Assembly: GCA_933228675.1 (NCBI GenBank)
Contig: OW121743.1
Location: 14,267,224 to 14,331,223, forward strand
Source of the DNA: Stomorhina lunata
Lineage: Eukaryota; Arthropoda; Insecta; Diptera; Rhiniidae
Length of the DNA: 64,000 bases
Direction of reading: 5' to 3'
The notes beneath the pieces were generated by a model. It was not told where the DNA came from. It did no database searches and saw nothing but the letters and a program-made list of their open reading frames with translations. Position numbers and translations under genes: made by a program. Of this stretch, positions 1 through 12,428 are shown in pieces (position 1 is the stretch's first letter; the number at the start of each line of letters is the position of its first letter).

Positions 1-1740
1 TTAGGTCATCTGTATTTGTCACTTTTAATAGAGGTATTTAACAGCTAAAAATGTAAAACCCGGTTATGAGACCAAATTTTGTGCAAAGTAAATACCAGGG
101 AAACCACTTAGATACTTTTAAATGTTGAACTATAAAGCTACTGCAGCCGAATTTAGTTCAAAGATTTAACCATCAATTACGACTAGCGTTACAATTTTTT
201 TTCGAATTTGGTCCAAATTTTGAATCAACTGCACGCTCGTAAATATATGAGATATGTTCCTAAATTTAACACAATTTGAAGGTGGCTATAAAGGTGTCGG
301 CACTGCCGAATGTAACACTCTTACTTGTTATAAAACAATTTTATTATTTGTATAAAGGTTGAAAGCTCTTCTAGTCCATGTTGATTTTTATCTCCTAAGC
401 CTTAAAAGTCCCTATTGCAAGACCCTTTTTAAACAGACTTTACTAAAAATAATTTCGAGGCTTTCTAACTTAACTTAACATAACTTTTTTACTTAATAAT
501 CCCCCAGACTATTTAAAACTTTTGACTCTTGACTCCTTAGAGAATATTTTAACAGATAGTTTGTAATTTCTTTGAAAGCATCAACAGAACTCACAATAAA
601 GACATTGAAAAGCTTAAAAAGCTGCTTTTTCTCTATAATAATGAACATTTGTAATTTTTTTGTTGTTTATACTTTAACGCTTAAATACTTTCTATTTCTT
701 TATAAATTTCGCTACAAATTAGCCAACTAGACTCCAGAGGCAGCAGATGGGGTCCTAAAACAAAAAAAGAAAAATAAAATAAAGAAATATACAATAAAGC
801 AACCCTTAAAGCAAAATGTAAACAATGAGGGACAAGCACATGTTTGCCTTTTTTTAAATAGAATAAATGGGGCTTTTAAGGGCAGTAAGAGAGAGGGTGG
901 TTAAGAAAAAGCTTCAAGGAAATACCGGCAAATAAAACAAAATAGGAAAAATAACAGATTTTATTTATTTAAGTAGAGAGTATTTTAATTAAGAGAGTTA
1001 TATGAGAGTGAGAGAGAGTGAGAGCAAAAGCCTTTTTTTATAAAAAGCTTTCATTCCACATTTCTTGCGCATATAACCCCTAAAACTATAGCATTTTTAT
1101 CAGGGTAAACTGATTTTTTCCCACAGACCTCCAGCTCAGTTAGTTTTTTGAAGTGATTTTGTTAAGATTCTGGCCTAAAAGTAGAAACGGAAAAATTTTG
1201 AAAATTTTTTTGAAACAGAAAAAAAAAATTTAATGGAAATAAGCAAAATAATTACTGTAAAATGGAAAAATCTTAAAGCTCATTAAAAATTTAGTATAAG
1301 AATTTAAAGATAAAATTTTACAAAAGAAAATTTAAGGAAAATCTAAGAATTCAAAAAATTGAAAAAAAAAAAATTTACCAATATTTATAACAAATAATTT
1401 ATAATTATATAATTTTTTCTCTAACCAAATCAACTAATGAAATTATTACAAATAAATAAATAATAATAACAGAAAAGTAAATTAAAAAAATCAATATCTT
1501 TTAAAATTGTTTTTAATTTAAACAAATTATTTAAAAAAAACCTTTAAAAATGTTCTAAAAAAATGTTAATACTCACAGAAAGTAAAATTCCAAAAAAGGA
1601 GAAAGAACTTTAAAATCCTAAGAAAATAAGGAAACAAATTTTCCCAGCATAAATTAGTTTTTTTCGAAAAAGGAAGAAAAAAATTGCAGAGAAAAAAATT
1701 CTATAAAAGAAATTGTCTAGCAAAACGTGCTCTGTCAGAG
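1..1740. other. Unassigned non-coding DNA
   Basis: No open frame of useful length and no family I recognise. Bases 1-340 are less AT-rich than the rest and may be an old insertion; the segment at about 290-335 (GTGTCGGCACTGCCGAATGT and what follows) stands out in composition, but I cannot name it. A GA-rich patch lies at about 1005-1026. One degenerate box B (CCTAAAAGTAGAA) is at 1173-1185. From 1200 on the sequence is A-rich with long A and T runs. Confidence 0.6.
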
Positions 1741-1766
1741 TGTGTGTGTGTGTGTGTGTGTATGTG
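1741..1766. repeat. (TG)n microsatellite
   Basis: Ten TG units followed by TATGTG. The next 60 bases stay TG-rich (TGTGAGAGTGTG, GTGTGTGTGC), which suggests a decayed longer tract. Confidence 0.95.
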
Positions 1767-2087
1767 AAAATGTGAGAGTGTGTTTGTATTTAGTACATGA
1801 GTGTGTGTGCAAAAACGGATGGCCCTAAAAAAACTGGAATACTTACACAGGAGCTTATAAAGTTTGTAAATGTTTCAGAAGATAAAATATAAAAAATCAT
1901 ATCAAATATTATATACAATTTTTCTCTATCTGAACACATTTTTTTGCGAAAAACTAATAAAGAAAAATTATATTTTGCATTATTTTAGTTAAAAACAATT
2001 AAATAAAATCAATATTAAAACAGTCATGGCCTGCAATTGATGGAAATCGATAATAATCTAAATTAAAAAAACAATCAAAATCTTATT

Positions 2088-2100
2088 GCATACTTTTAGG
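2088..2100 (-). repeat. Box B motif, isolated exact copy
   Basis: The bases are the exact reverse complement of CCTAAAAGTATGC. This is the leftmost full copy of a motif that recurs across 2-46 kb. It lies outside any tandem array, so it is one of the dispersed copies. A minus-strand relative (reading GCCTACTTTTAAGG on plus) lies at 3127-3140. Confidence 0.8.
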
Positions 2101-2486
2101 AAGTTCACATATACATATATAAATACCATTCAAACTTCTGTTCTACTGTTTGTACTGTTACTTTTAAATAAGTTACCATTTTACACATTTTACAATAAAG
2201 ACCATTACCATAAAAATTTCTTAGAGCCCCCTGAAAGTATGCAACATGATTTTATTTTCACTATCCCAGAATTCGATTCGTCTCAAATACTGCAAGTGTT
2301 TTAATAAAAATTGATGTTATTATTAAATTTAGTTGTCCGCTAGTGCGATAAAACGATTATAGTGGTCATACAATTATTGGATGTGATTTTTATGCTACGA
2401 TAGCCTTAAAATAAAGCTCAGTTTCGTCGATTTCTTTTCATCGGAGCTTAATTTATTTCCAGCTAGGAAAAAATAGCTGGGGCAAA

Positions 2487-2753
2487 GACTCTATAATATA
2501 AAGATGTCTCAATTCTATACATTGATTTGCGGCAAGGTCGTTTTGAAAAGTCCCATAGAAAGAGTATACTCTAATTCGGAAAAAACTAATGGATGCGATT
2601 TTCCGATGAGAGAAAGCTGAAACACATACAAGTCCTCATAAATTGTGTGTTTGTTTGTGCATTTATGTGTTTATCATTGTTCTTTATCCACTTTAACTTA
2701 ACACTTGACAGAAAATAATGTACGAAATGTAATATCTTTATATCATAGAGCCT
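2487..2753. mobile_element. Small TIR element, copy A
   Basis: The left end (2487-2510, GACTCTATAATATAAAGATG) and the reverse complement of the right end (2731-2753) match over about 20 bases with few differences, which gives terminal inverted repeats on a roughly 267-bp element. The interior contains GGTCGTTTTGAAAAGTCCCA, an ACTAATGGA segment, AATGAGAGAAAG-like sequence, a TTGTGTGTTTGTTTG tract and a TTTATCCACTTT segment. All of these recur in the same order at 59.6-59.9 kb and in part at 61.55-61.74 kb. There is no transposase frame, so it is best read as a non-autonomous MITE-type DNA transposon. Open frames overlapping it on both strands have no recognisable product. I see no clear target-site duplication here. 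Confidence 0.75.
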
Positions 2754-3182
2754 ATGGCTGAAGGCCAGTTCTGGGAATATAGTTGACTCGAAAAATATGC
2801 CAATTACCATTAATTGCTCTAATGGGACATTTTCCCCCAAATTCCTCATTCCAACGCTTCAAAATGTTTTCCATATATGCTTGTCTTTAGTAATAACTTT
2901 CATATTGTTCCATGATTTTCCGAACTCTCGTAACTTTAACTTAGTTTGGTGCCTCAGCGTAATTGCAGGTCTTCCAGACTACACGGACCTCTGAAGCACC
3001 GAAAGACAAATTAATGTAGAGTACCCATCTTTCGACTCAAAACATTGCATGTCTCTAAGGAACCGAGTAAAAAACGGTTAAAGACTTCGAATATTTTGAT
3101 GCAAAACATTACATATAAAAAATCTAGCCTACTTTTAAGGGTTTGTTCTTATAATATCAAATAAAGCTCCAGATCTGTCCCA

Positions 3183-4374
3183 GTTTTGTTCTAGTTGTGT
3201 TCTAGTTCTGTTCTAGTTGTGTTCTAGTTGTGTTCTAGTTGCGTTCTAGTTGTGTTCTAGTTCTGTTCTAGTCTGTTCTAGTTCTGTTCTAGTTCTGTTC
3301 TAGTTCTGTTCTAGTTCTGTTCTAGTTCTGTTCTAGTTCTGTTCTAGTTCTGTTCTAGTTCTGTTCTAGTTCTGTTCTAGTTCTGTTCTAGTTCTGTTCT
3401 AGTTCTGTTCTAGTTCTGTTCTAGTTCTGTTCTAGTTCTGTTCTAGTTCTGTTCTAGTTCTGTTCTAGTTCTGTTCTAGTTCTGTTCTAGTTCTGTTCTA
3501 GTTCTGTTCTAGTTCTGTTCTAGTTCTGTTCTAGTTCTGTTCTAGTTCTGTTCTAGTTCTGTTCTAGTTCTGTTCTAGTTCTGTTCTAGTTCTGTTCTAG
3601 TTCTGTTCTAGTTCTGTTCTAGTTCTGTTCTAGTTCTGTTCTAGTTCTGTTCTAGTTCTGTTCTAGTTCTGTTCTAGTTCTGTTCTAGTTCTGTTCTAGT
3701 TCTGTTCTAGTTCTGTTCTAGTTCTGTTCTAGTTCTGTTCTAGTTCTGTTCTAGTTCTGTTCTAGTTCTGTTCTAGTTCTGTTCTAGTTCTGTTCTAGTT
3801 CTGTTCTAGTTCTGTTCTAGTTCTGTTCTAGTTCTGTTCTAGTTCTGTTCTAGTTCTGTTCTAGTTCTGTTCTAGTTCTGTTCTAGTTCTGTTCTAGTTC
3901 TGTTCTAGTTCTGTTCTAGTTCTGTTCTAGTTCTGTTCTAGTTCTGTTCTAGTTCTGTTCTAGTTCTGTTCTAGTTCTGTTCTAGTTCTGTTCTAGTTCT
4001 GTTCTAGTTCTGTTCTAGTTCTGTTCTAGTTCTGTTCTAGTTCTGTTCTAGTTCTGTTCTAGTTCTGTTCTAGTTCTGTTCTAGTTCTGTTCTAGTTCTG
4101 TTCTAGTTCTGTTCTAGTTCTGTTCTAGTTCTGTTCTAGTTCTGTTCTAGTTCTGTTCTAGTTCTGTTCTAGTTCTGTTCTAGTTCTGTTCTAGTTCTGT
4201 TCTAGTTCTGTTCTAGTTCTGTTCTAGTTCTGTTCTAGTTCTGTTCTAGTTCTGTTCTAGTTCTGTTCTAGTTCTGTTCTAGTTCTGTTCTAGTTCTGTT
4301 CTAGTTCTGTTCTAGTTCTGTTCTAGTTCTGTTCTAGTTCTGTTCTAGTTCTGTTCTAGTTCTGTTCTAGTTCT
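3183..4374 (+). repeat. 11-bp satellite array 1 (GTTCTAGTTCT)
   Basis: About 108 head-to-tail copies of an 11-base unit readable as CTGTTCTAGTT. The first roughly 100 bases contain variants (GTTGTGTTCTAG, GTTGCGTTCTAG and one 10-base unit near 3270). From about 3280 to 4370 the copies are essentially identical. This edge-degenerate, centre-homogeneous pattern is what unequal exchange or replication slippage produces. Each unit contains the palindrome CTAG, so all six frames carry a stop every 33 bases and the array cannot code. The same unit in the same orientation forms the array at 52.1-54.5 kb. Confidence 0.98.
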
Positions 4375-4842
4375 ATGTCCATTTGCAGTTCTTTTTTGAA
4401 TTACTCTGTTTGCTTTAACTTTCCCCGGTCCTTATTTTTATTCTGCATATATCTCTGGAAATCTGCTGGTGCGTGCTTGCCTTTTTAAGTCTGTATGTGT
4501 GCATGAGTGTAAACAATTTTTATGCTCAGTCGTGTATAGAGCACAATGTACGAGGCGATACGTAAGCATTACAAGGATAACAGGAAACAAATCTACTACT
4601 GTTACTGACACTAACACTTAAGCGCACATACAGAGAGCTTTGGCTACCCAGCAGTTTTAGGGGGTTCTGGTGATATTAATGTTAGTAAATGGTTTCTTGT
4701 AATTGTTATTGGAGACATTAGGCTCTGTGAGGTTTAAGTAGAACTGGCTAAATGACACTTCAGGCACTTTAATAAACTTGGACCCTTTTTTGTTTGAAAT
4801 ACGAAACTGTTGGGGAAAAACTGTATTGGTAATAGTAGTAAT

Positions 4843-5160
4843 ATGAAAAAAATGAAACTGAGTATTACAAGTGCTTACTTTGGTACAGGAGAATTTATGT
4901 ATACACAAACAATAACATTAATATCCTTTTACATATTCGCACACTTTAGCCAAACCGCACACACACTTATAGACCAAAAACATACATTTTTACACAGCAG
5001 CTCTTTTTGGTCTGAAAACAAGGATATTTTTCCAAAGAAATTTTTTATTTTATTGAAGTTTCTAGTTGTTGATGCTAAGCTCATTTTTGAAATTTTTTAT
5101 TTGGTTTTATTTGCCTTGGCTTTACCTGAGCAAGAGAAGCACGCGAAGAGTTTTTCATAA
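4843..5160 (+). other. Longest open frame in the window, doubtful
   Basis: The frame is open from 4810, but the first codon there is TTG. The first ATG is at 4843, giving about 105 codons. The predicted product has no domain I recognise. Its second half is hydrophobic and rich in Phe, Ile and Leu, as expected when AT-rich DNA is translated. Another frame on the opposite strand covers the start of it, and there is no evident splice site, promoter or poly(A) signal arrangement. I regard it as chance; homology or transcript evidence would be needed to promote it. Confidence 0.07.
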
Positions 5161-6002
5161 TTCATATTTTATAATCAAGGATAATACTTGACCATAAACA
5201 GAGCTAAAATCCTTTTAACTGCCCTAAATGTTCACGGTTGAGAGTTGGTAGTTTAGAGCATTTTTAAGTGAAATAAAGCAAATTTTTTATGAATTGTTTA
5301 ATCATTAAAACCTGTTCCCTAGTGTTTCAATTAAAATGAAATTAAATAATTACTTAGTATGAAATATAAATAAATAAAAAAATTAAATGAATATAAAATA
5401 CCTAAATAAATGATATAAAGAAATAACATAAGCTAAATTAAAAAAACACCTTAAAATATGCTATACCTTTTCTACAAATAAAATATGTATAAACAACAAA
5501 GCAGCAGCTGTCTAGAAAACTGAAGAAATTTAACTTAACAAAAAGTAAGTTTATTTTATAAAAAAAATGGTTTTAAATATATATATAATTTTTAAAAGAA
5601 ATTTTACTTTGTTTAGATTTTAAAAGCCTTAACATAGGCTTTTAAATTTAACTTAAAAAAAGCTTAAAATTTTAAATCTTGTTTAAATATTCCTTTTATA
5701 TATCTAATATCAATTTTCTTATAAATTAAGACAACTTAAGTTTAAAACAACAAAATATCTATTTTAAATGACAATTTCCTTTTTAATATTTTTTCTTTAA
5801 TTTATGTTTTAAAACTTTGGACATCTTGGAAGGACATTGTATACCATTGACATGTTTAGAAGTTATGGAAATGTCTAAGATTTAAATAATAAAAATTTTA
5901 ATTGAAAATGCCAAGAAATTGCTAGGAATAAATTAGAAGATTTTTATCAAAAGTAAAGTTTAGAATATAGAATTTTAATTGAAAATTGTTTTTTAACTAA
6001 AA

Positions 6003-6114
6003 CCTAAAAGTATGCTAAAGTTTTTTTCTTAATGCTAGAAAATGTTTTATTTTTAAACTGAAATGCTATGAAAGCTTCGTAATGATTCAACTTACTTTTA
6101 TCCTATAAGTAGGC
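6003..6114 (+). repeat. Two box B copies
   Basis: CCTAAAAGTATGC is exact at 6003-6015, followed by TAAAG. The variant CCTATAAGTAGGC lies at 6102-6114. They are separated by about 100 bases of AT-rich sequence with no other shared structure that I can see. Confidence 0.75.
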
Positions 6115-6322
6115 AATAGTTTTTTGTAACCAAAAAAAACTTCCAAAAATATTCCAAACTTTTTGAACTCTTCAAAGAAATGGCTAAAATATACAGTAGC
6201 TTAAAGAAATGTAAGACTAAAATACTAAATCCTCCTTAGATAATAGTATTTTTGGACTCAGTGGATCTCAGACCAAAAAAAGGTCAACTCAACCCAAAGA
6301 ATGAGCATACCCAATATAATCT

Positions 6323-6819
6323 GGGGCATAATCGCCGCATTCGATATCGATCGAAATGTTAGATATTTCAAAAACATTTGTTTAGCATATTTTTAGGATT
6401 ATCTAAATAAAATATCTGTGGCGTGGTGCTAAAAGGACCAATGTCAAAAAAACTAGTTTTGAGAAAATTCGATTTAAAGTTTTTATTTTCCATATAAATT
6501 CATAGTAACTTTGGCCAAAAAACCTTATAAAAAGGGTAAAAAAGGGAATCTAGTTAATGCAATGATTAACTCAAAACAGCAAACAATTGACATTGGCCCT
6601 TTTAGAACCAAGCCACAGATATAACATAAAGGCTCCACTACATTGTAACTTATTTGTCTAAAGTTCCCTGATAATAAAATAATTTGATTTATACTAAATG
6701 TCATGACAAAATGGATATGTTTAGATATAGAAATATATTAAAATCCTTAAGGTATGTTACACAATATTTGCTTAAAAGTCTGAGTTTGCGATCGATATCG
6801 AATGCGGCGATTTGGCCCC
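6323..6819. mobile_element. Foldback element with perfect 23-bp ends
   Basis: Bases 6331-6353 (beginning ATCGCCGCATTCGATATCG) are perfectly inverted at 6789-6811. A further 8 or so outer bases on each side match with two differences. A second inverted pair lies inside: about 6414-6447 (GTGGCGTGGTGCTAAAAGG) against 6589-6622, 34 bases with about four differences. The right arm has roughly 100 extra bases between the two paired blocks, so the whole is an old, nearly full-length palindrome with an indel. No transposase is present. It is either a foldback/MITE transposon or a hairpin locus; the GC-rich ends embedded in AT-rich DNA favour a transposon. Confidence 0.8.
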
Positions 6820-6943
6820 TTTGCTGAGCAGTTCACGATAAACGAGAATAATGGCAAAAATATGATAAACTGAAAGCAGTGGTTAAACATTGTTCAAGGA
6901 CGGATAAAATGAAATTTATAGGAACTTACCTAGAAGAAGCAAA

Positions 6944-7070
6944 GAAAGCAATGCCTCCTAATTTCCTCCGAAGTATTAATTCTTTAAAAAAAATATTTAA
7001 AAACTCGGAAAGCAATGCCTCTTAATTTCCTTCGAAGTATTAGTTCTTTAAAAAAAAATATTTAAAAACT
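6944..7070 (+). repeat. Two-copy 64-bp direct duplication
   Basis: A unit beginning GAAAGCAATGCCTC occurs at 6944 and again at 7008, each ending in an A-run and ATTTAAAAACT. The copies differ at only about four positions, so the duplication is fairly recent. Confidence 0.9.
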
Positions 7071-7130
7071 AACATTCAAATCTAAATTTGAGTAAAAGCA
7101 TTTTTAATTTCCAGTTTTACAATAATTTCC

Positions 7131-7145
7131 AAAAAGGATATATGG
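7131..7145 (+). repeat. Single plus-strand box A unit
   Basis: AAAAAGGATATATGGCAGG lies in plus orientation, just left of the minus-oriented block. Downstream bases (AAGCAGATATCATGACAAAA, then AAGTTGTGATG at about 7213) match the order seen in plus-oriented monomers, so this is one complete diverged monomer facing away from its neighbours. Confidence 0.8.
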
Positions 7146-7559
7146 CAGGATTTTAAACTAAAGCAGATATCATGACAAAAGTTCGTTGTCATTCAAAGAA
7201 AAGTCTTAGATAAGTTGTGATGCAAAAATTTAAAACAATTCAAGTAATTTTGTTTGAAAAAGTCCTTTTTAAAAATTGTCTATAAATAAAAATAAATTTT
7301 CGTTATTACAAAAATATTTTTTAAGCATCATAAAATACGTATCAATAAAACTAAATTATTGAGCATGACTAATTATTGATTCTAGAAAACATGTGTTTTC
7401 TCTTTTATTGTTTTTTATTAAGCTCATAATTTATTTATAGATAAACTTTGTCTACAATTTATTGCAAAACATAATAAAATGACCACAACTTGCAGTTTTA
7501 GTTCAGTTATATAAAAACACAAAGTTCAGTGCTCTAAATGCTAGGGTGTGAAAGCCTGC

Positions 7560-10500
7560 CATATATCCTTTATATAAATGGTTAAAAAAATGTAATAAAA
7601 ATATCGGTAAAATAAAATAAAATGTAGAATAAATGTTTTATGGAATAAGGAATATTGTTAATTATATTTAATGACTAGGATTTGTTATGTTTTCATATTA
7701 AAAAAATTTAGTTATTTAATATTTCTTACATTTTATTGAGGGGTTTTGGAATTTGGATATAACACAATTCGTCCTTAAGTCTTAGCTATCAAAAACCCAT
7801 TTTTTTAATTTCTTACTCCCATAATAAAAAAGTCCTCCATATATCCTTTTTCATTATAGTTATAAAATTTTAATAAAATCTATAATTTATCATGATAATT
7901 AATTCATAACAACGAAAAATATGTTCATAAATGTTTAATTACTATTTTTCCTTAATTTATTTAATAATAATTAAAACAAAATTTACTATTTTTATTGGTA
8001 ATATTTAAAAAACTACAACACAACTTGTTATATTTAAAACTTAAACAAAATCATAAAGTTTTACTTTAATAGCTGTTGTTATTTCATAGCCATTTATATA
8101 TCCTTTTTTATTGGTTCAGTAAACTATTAATAAAATTAAATTATTTAACAGGATAAATTATGCATAATTAAGAACAAAGTTTCTGTTTATAAATATTTAA
8201 TGAATACTTTTGCTTAATATGTTTTATAATCAATGAAATTAATTTAGTAAATTGGAGTATAAAGAGCTCAAAGCAGTAAAACAAGACAACATTAGTCTTC
8301 TTATAGAATAACAAGAAATTTAAGATTTCTTGGAAATGTTTTCTTAGATTCAATCGTATATCCTTTTTTGTTAGTGTTCATAAATTTTAATAACATTTTA
8401 TTAAAGCTAATATTGAATTTATTAATTTTTGAGTAAAATTTATTTGATTTAATTTCAGATTATTTTTTTGAAAATTTTTAATACTAATAAATAGATAGAT
8501 ATTTTATAAGTAAATATACCACATGTCGTCCCTGGTGAATCCTTATAAATACACTACATTTCATAACTCTATGCCTATGATTTTTGAAGTTGATCTTATA
8601 TCCTTTTTTGTTAATACCAATAATCTTTAATAAATGTCAATTATATTTTATCTAAAATCAATTAATATTTTTAAGAAAAGTTTTTTGATTTTATTTTTAA
8701 AAAATTATGGGAAATTTTGTTATTTTTTTACAATTTCTTAAGGAGTTATTAAGGAAATAATTATACAACAACTCGCCACGTGAGCTTCTTATTACATATT
8801 AACAATTTCAAGTCTATAAACCTTTTAAATTTGCGAGCCTTATTAGTCATATATCTTTTTTTGTTAATATTAATAAAATTGCATAATGAGTACTTTTAAC
8901 ATTTATTATAGATTTATATGGATTTTAATTTTATTATTTTAATAGATATTTTATAAGTTAATATACTACAAGTCGTCGCTGGTGAATCCTTATAAATGCA
9001 CCAAATTTCAAAACTCCAAACCTTTTATTTTTGGAATTGATCTTATATCCTTTTTTTGTTAATATTAATAATCTTTAATAAATGTCAATTATATTTTATC
9101 TAAAATTAATTAATGTTTTTGATTTTCTTTTTTCAAAATTGTGGGTAATTTTTTATCTTTTTACAATTTCTTAAGGAGGTATTAAGGAAACAATTATACA
9201 ACAACCCGCCACATGAGCTTCTTATTATATACCAAAAATTTCAAGACTCTAAACCTTTTAGTTTTGCGAGCCACTCATATATCCTTTTTTGTTAATATTA
9301 ATAAAATTGTATAAAAAGTACTTTTAACACTTTATTATAGGTTTATATGGATTTTTATTTTGTTATTTTAATAGATATTTCGAAAGTTAATATACCACAA
9401 GTCGAAGCTGGTGAATCCTTTATTTTTTTTACAATTTCTTAAGGAGTTATTATGAAAATAATTATACTGCAACTCGCCAAATGAGCTTCTTATCAAATAC
9501 TAAAAATTTCAAGTCTCTAAACTTTTTAGTTTTGCGAGCCAGTCTTATATCCTTTTTTGTCAATACTAATAAAATTGTATAATGAGTACTTTTATGGAAT
9601 TTTATTACGTTATTTTAATTTTAATGTATTTTTACAATTTTTTAAGGAGTTTTTAAAAAAATAACTATACAACAACCCGCCACACGAGCTTCTTATTATA
9701 TACTAAAAATGTCAATTCTCTTAACCTTTTAGTTTTGGGAGCCAGTCATATATCCTTTTTTGTTAATATTAAAAAAAATGTAAAAAAATATTTTAAAATT
9801 AACTAATATTTGTAAGAAATGTTTTTAGATTTTATTTTTACAAAATTGTGAGTAATTTTGTTTAATTTAATTAATATATTTTAAAGAAATACTTTATAAT
9901 GAGTACTTTTCACATTTTATCTTAGATTTATATTGAATTTTTTTATATTTCTTTACAAGTTAATACAGAAAAATTTATACAACAACTTACGACTTTTGCC
10001 TATTTCCTTATAACCCCAAAATCTTTGCCCCATAAATATTATTTTAGAAGCCAGTCATATATCCTTTTTTGTTAATATTAAAAAAAATTTAAAAAAATAT
10101 TTTAAAATTAACTAATATTTGTAAGAAATGTTTTTAGATTTTATTTTTACAAAATTGTGGGTAATTTTGTTATTTCTTTCAATTTCTGAAGGAGTTATTT
10201 TGGATTAAATTATACCACAACCCGTCAAATGAGCTTCTTATTATATGCTAAAATTTTCAATTCTCTAAACCTTTTAGTTTTGCGAGCCATTCGTATATCC
10301 TTTTTTAGTTAAAATTAATATATTTTAAAGAAATACTTTATAATGAGTACTTTTCACATTTTATCTTAGATTTATATTGAATTTTTTTATATTTCTTTAC
10401 AAGTTAATACAGAAAAATTTATACAACAACTTACGACTTCTGACATTTCCTTATAACCCCAAAATCTTTGCTCTATAAATATTATTTTAGAAGCCAGTCA

Positions 10501-10730
10501 TATATCCTTTTCCCATAAAACTATTAACTTTGAGTAAAAATTTAACAATCTAACATAAAAATGCTAAAAATATATCCCTTAATACCGAATTATACATCAA
10601 ACTACTAAAATAATTCTTAAATTCTTATACATATCCTAATCTAAATTTACCTTTTAAAAATTCAACAAAAAAACCTGAGTCTAATTAATACTTTTATATG
10701 GATGTCACTTATACATTCATCCTTTTCTGT
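7560..10730 (-). repeat. Box A satellite, block I (minus orientation)
   Basis: Fourteen monomers are marked by CATATATCC followed by a T-run and often GTTAATATTAATAA. Box starts are near 7560, 7838, 8094, 8355, 8595, 8848, 9042, 9276, 9544, 9747, 10056, 10292, 10499 and 10718, so spacing runs from about 195 to 310. On the minus strand each unit reads A-run, GGATATATGACTGG, a GAAATTTT-like stretch, then AATAAGAAGCTCA, GGCGAGTTGTTGTATAATT. Between boxes the sequence has diverged by substitution and indels while the boxes stay close to consensus. No coding frames accompany the array. It is a mid-length satellite family that I do not recognise from any named repeat. Confidence 0.9.
9871..10511 (-). 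repeat. 444-bp higher-order duplication inside block I
   Basis: About 195 bases starting at 9871 (TTAATATATTTTAAAGAAAT) recur starting at 10315 with only a few differences, through the box A copies at 10056 and 10499. The segment just after 9750 also recurs at about 10060. Two-monomer units have therefore been duplicated more recently than the rest of the block. Confidence 0.85.
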
Positions 10731-10809
10731 TTATATTAATAAATTTCAGGAAATATTAGAAAATAAGTCTTATTTTATTTTATATATTGAAGTTCAGATA
10801 AATGCTCTG

Positions 10810-10980
10810 TAAACTTAATTCATTAAAAAACTGGAACAAGATATTGTAAATTGAGGAATTTAGTCATTTAAAGGGCACCAAAAACTAAAAGATAAATACT
10901 CCTTAGACTTAATTCTTTCAAAAACTAGGACAAAATATTGTAAACGAAATTTTTCGTTATTTAAAGGGCGCCAAAAACTA
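10810..10980 (+). repeat. Two-copy 93-bp direct duplication
   Basis: Copies at about 10810-10887 and 10903-10980 share ACTTAATTC, AAAAACT, GATATTGTAAA-type and TTTAAAGGGC(A/G)CCAAAAACTA segments. They have diverged by perhaps a fifth. The shared GGGCGCC sequence resembles the 5' flank of box B, which begins just to the right. Confidence 0.8.
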
Positions 10981-12070
10981 TGCAAAACTTTGTTTTAATA
11001 TCTAAACCCAGAGAATTGAGGTCATTCCTTCTATTTCATATCATTTGTCAAATTATTTAGAACATAATTTAAATATAAGTCTGAGAGCGTTATAAGAAAT
11101 TATGATAAATAAGAATAAGACACATAAAATAATTGCCAGGCGCCTAAAAGTATGCTATACTTTTTGAAACAATATACATATTTATTTCGGGGTCAAAACG
11201 AACAAAAGTTAAGTAAAATATATTAGTTTTGGATATTTTAAATCAAAGAAAAAACGTGGATTTTAAATGTCGAGCGCCTAAAAGTAGGCTACGGTTTTTT
11301 GCAAATCTCGTTTTCAATTTTTATAGAAGTAAGGAAACATCTTTGAGATTTCAAATGAGCAAATTTAAAAACATATACACGTAGCCTTGATTATGAAAAA
11401 TATTTAAACTCAAATTTGCTTTCATAAATTTACAAAAGACTCATAAACTAATCGACAGGCATCTAAAAGTATGTTAAACTTTTTATAACTATCTTTTTAT
11501 ATAAATCTCTCAATGAGCACTAATTTTATTAAATAAAAAAATATACAAATATTTTTTTAATTTAAGAAAAAGTCTCAGAACTTGGCTGTCGAGCGCCTAA
11601 AAGTATGCTACGACTTTTCGAACATTTTGTTAACATTTAAGAGAATTTTGTTTACATTTAAAAGAAAATCATTGATTATGTAAAACAAAAGTGAAAATAT
11701 TTATGTAAAGGCACGCTATGGTTTTCTGGAAAACTTTGTTTTTAAATTTGTATAAAATTTAGGGAACAAATTTAATCATTAGAAACAAAAAAAACTTATA
11801 CCAAAAATGTCCTTGATTAAGAAAAATTTTATATTAAAATAAGACACATAATAATAAATGACATACATAAAAAAGTATGTTACTTATTTTCAATAATCGT
11901 AAATATTTGAGTGCCTCAATGAAATTAAGCCTCGGAATATATCTATCAGGCGCCTAAAAGTAGGCTAAGATTTTTTTAAATCTTTTGTTTACATTTGATA
12001 GAAATATGGGAATATTATTAATTAAATTATATAAATTAAATTATATAAATTATTAAATTCAAAACAAAAC

Positions 12071-12192
12071 TAACCCCCTATTTCATAAACGAAAAATAAT
12101 GATATGACAAGTTTGTAAATCAAATTTTCTATACAAATTTCCTACTATAAAATTTTGCTAATTTTATTATTCGTTTATAAATTAGGGGGTAA
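12071..12192. mobile_element. ~120-bp MITE with CCCCCTA ends
   Basis: The left end TAACCCCCTATTTCATAAAC and following bases are inverted at the right end (ATTCGTTTATAAATTAGGGGGTAAA). About 32 bases per arm match with few differences around an AT-rich centre. Size, TIRs and lack of coding sequence fit a MITE. Flanking TA/AA bases do not resolve a target-site duplication. Confidence 0.75.
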
Positions 12193-12428
12193 ATATATAG
12201 AAGAATGATCGTGATTAAGTAAAATATGTCTTTAATAAATTTTTACGAATAAAGTTTAAAAAATTTACAAATAATTAATTATAATTCACTTTTTGTACAA
12301 TGTATACAATAACTGGGCGCCTTAAAGTATGCTGTCCTTTTTGTATATTAGCTAAATTACTTACAAGTTAGCTTTTAAGACTTGGATGAATGTATAAAGA
12401 AATACTCAGTTATTCAAAGAAGATGTTA

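Larger units (their letters stand above)
4375..6322. other. Unassigned AT-rich DNA
   Basis: No recognisable gene. A doubtful open frame at 4843-5160 is listed separately. From 5,160 onward the sequence is very A/T-rich, with many homopolymer runs and an (AT)-rich tract near 5578-5590. Box B copies lie at 6003-6015 and 6102-6114. Confidence 0.6.

Noticed and set aside
2086..2304. 72-codon plus-strand open frame
   Set aside because: It opens at TTG inside a box B copy, ends just before the TIR element, and its product is an AT-driven mix of Phe, Tyr, Leu and Asn with no domain.
2586..2994. Overlapping open frames of 87 and 65 codons on opposite strands
   Set aside because: Both overlap the small TIR element or its edge, have no recognisable product, and are not preserved in copies B and C.
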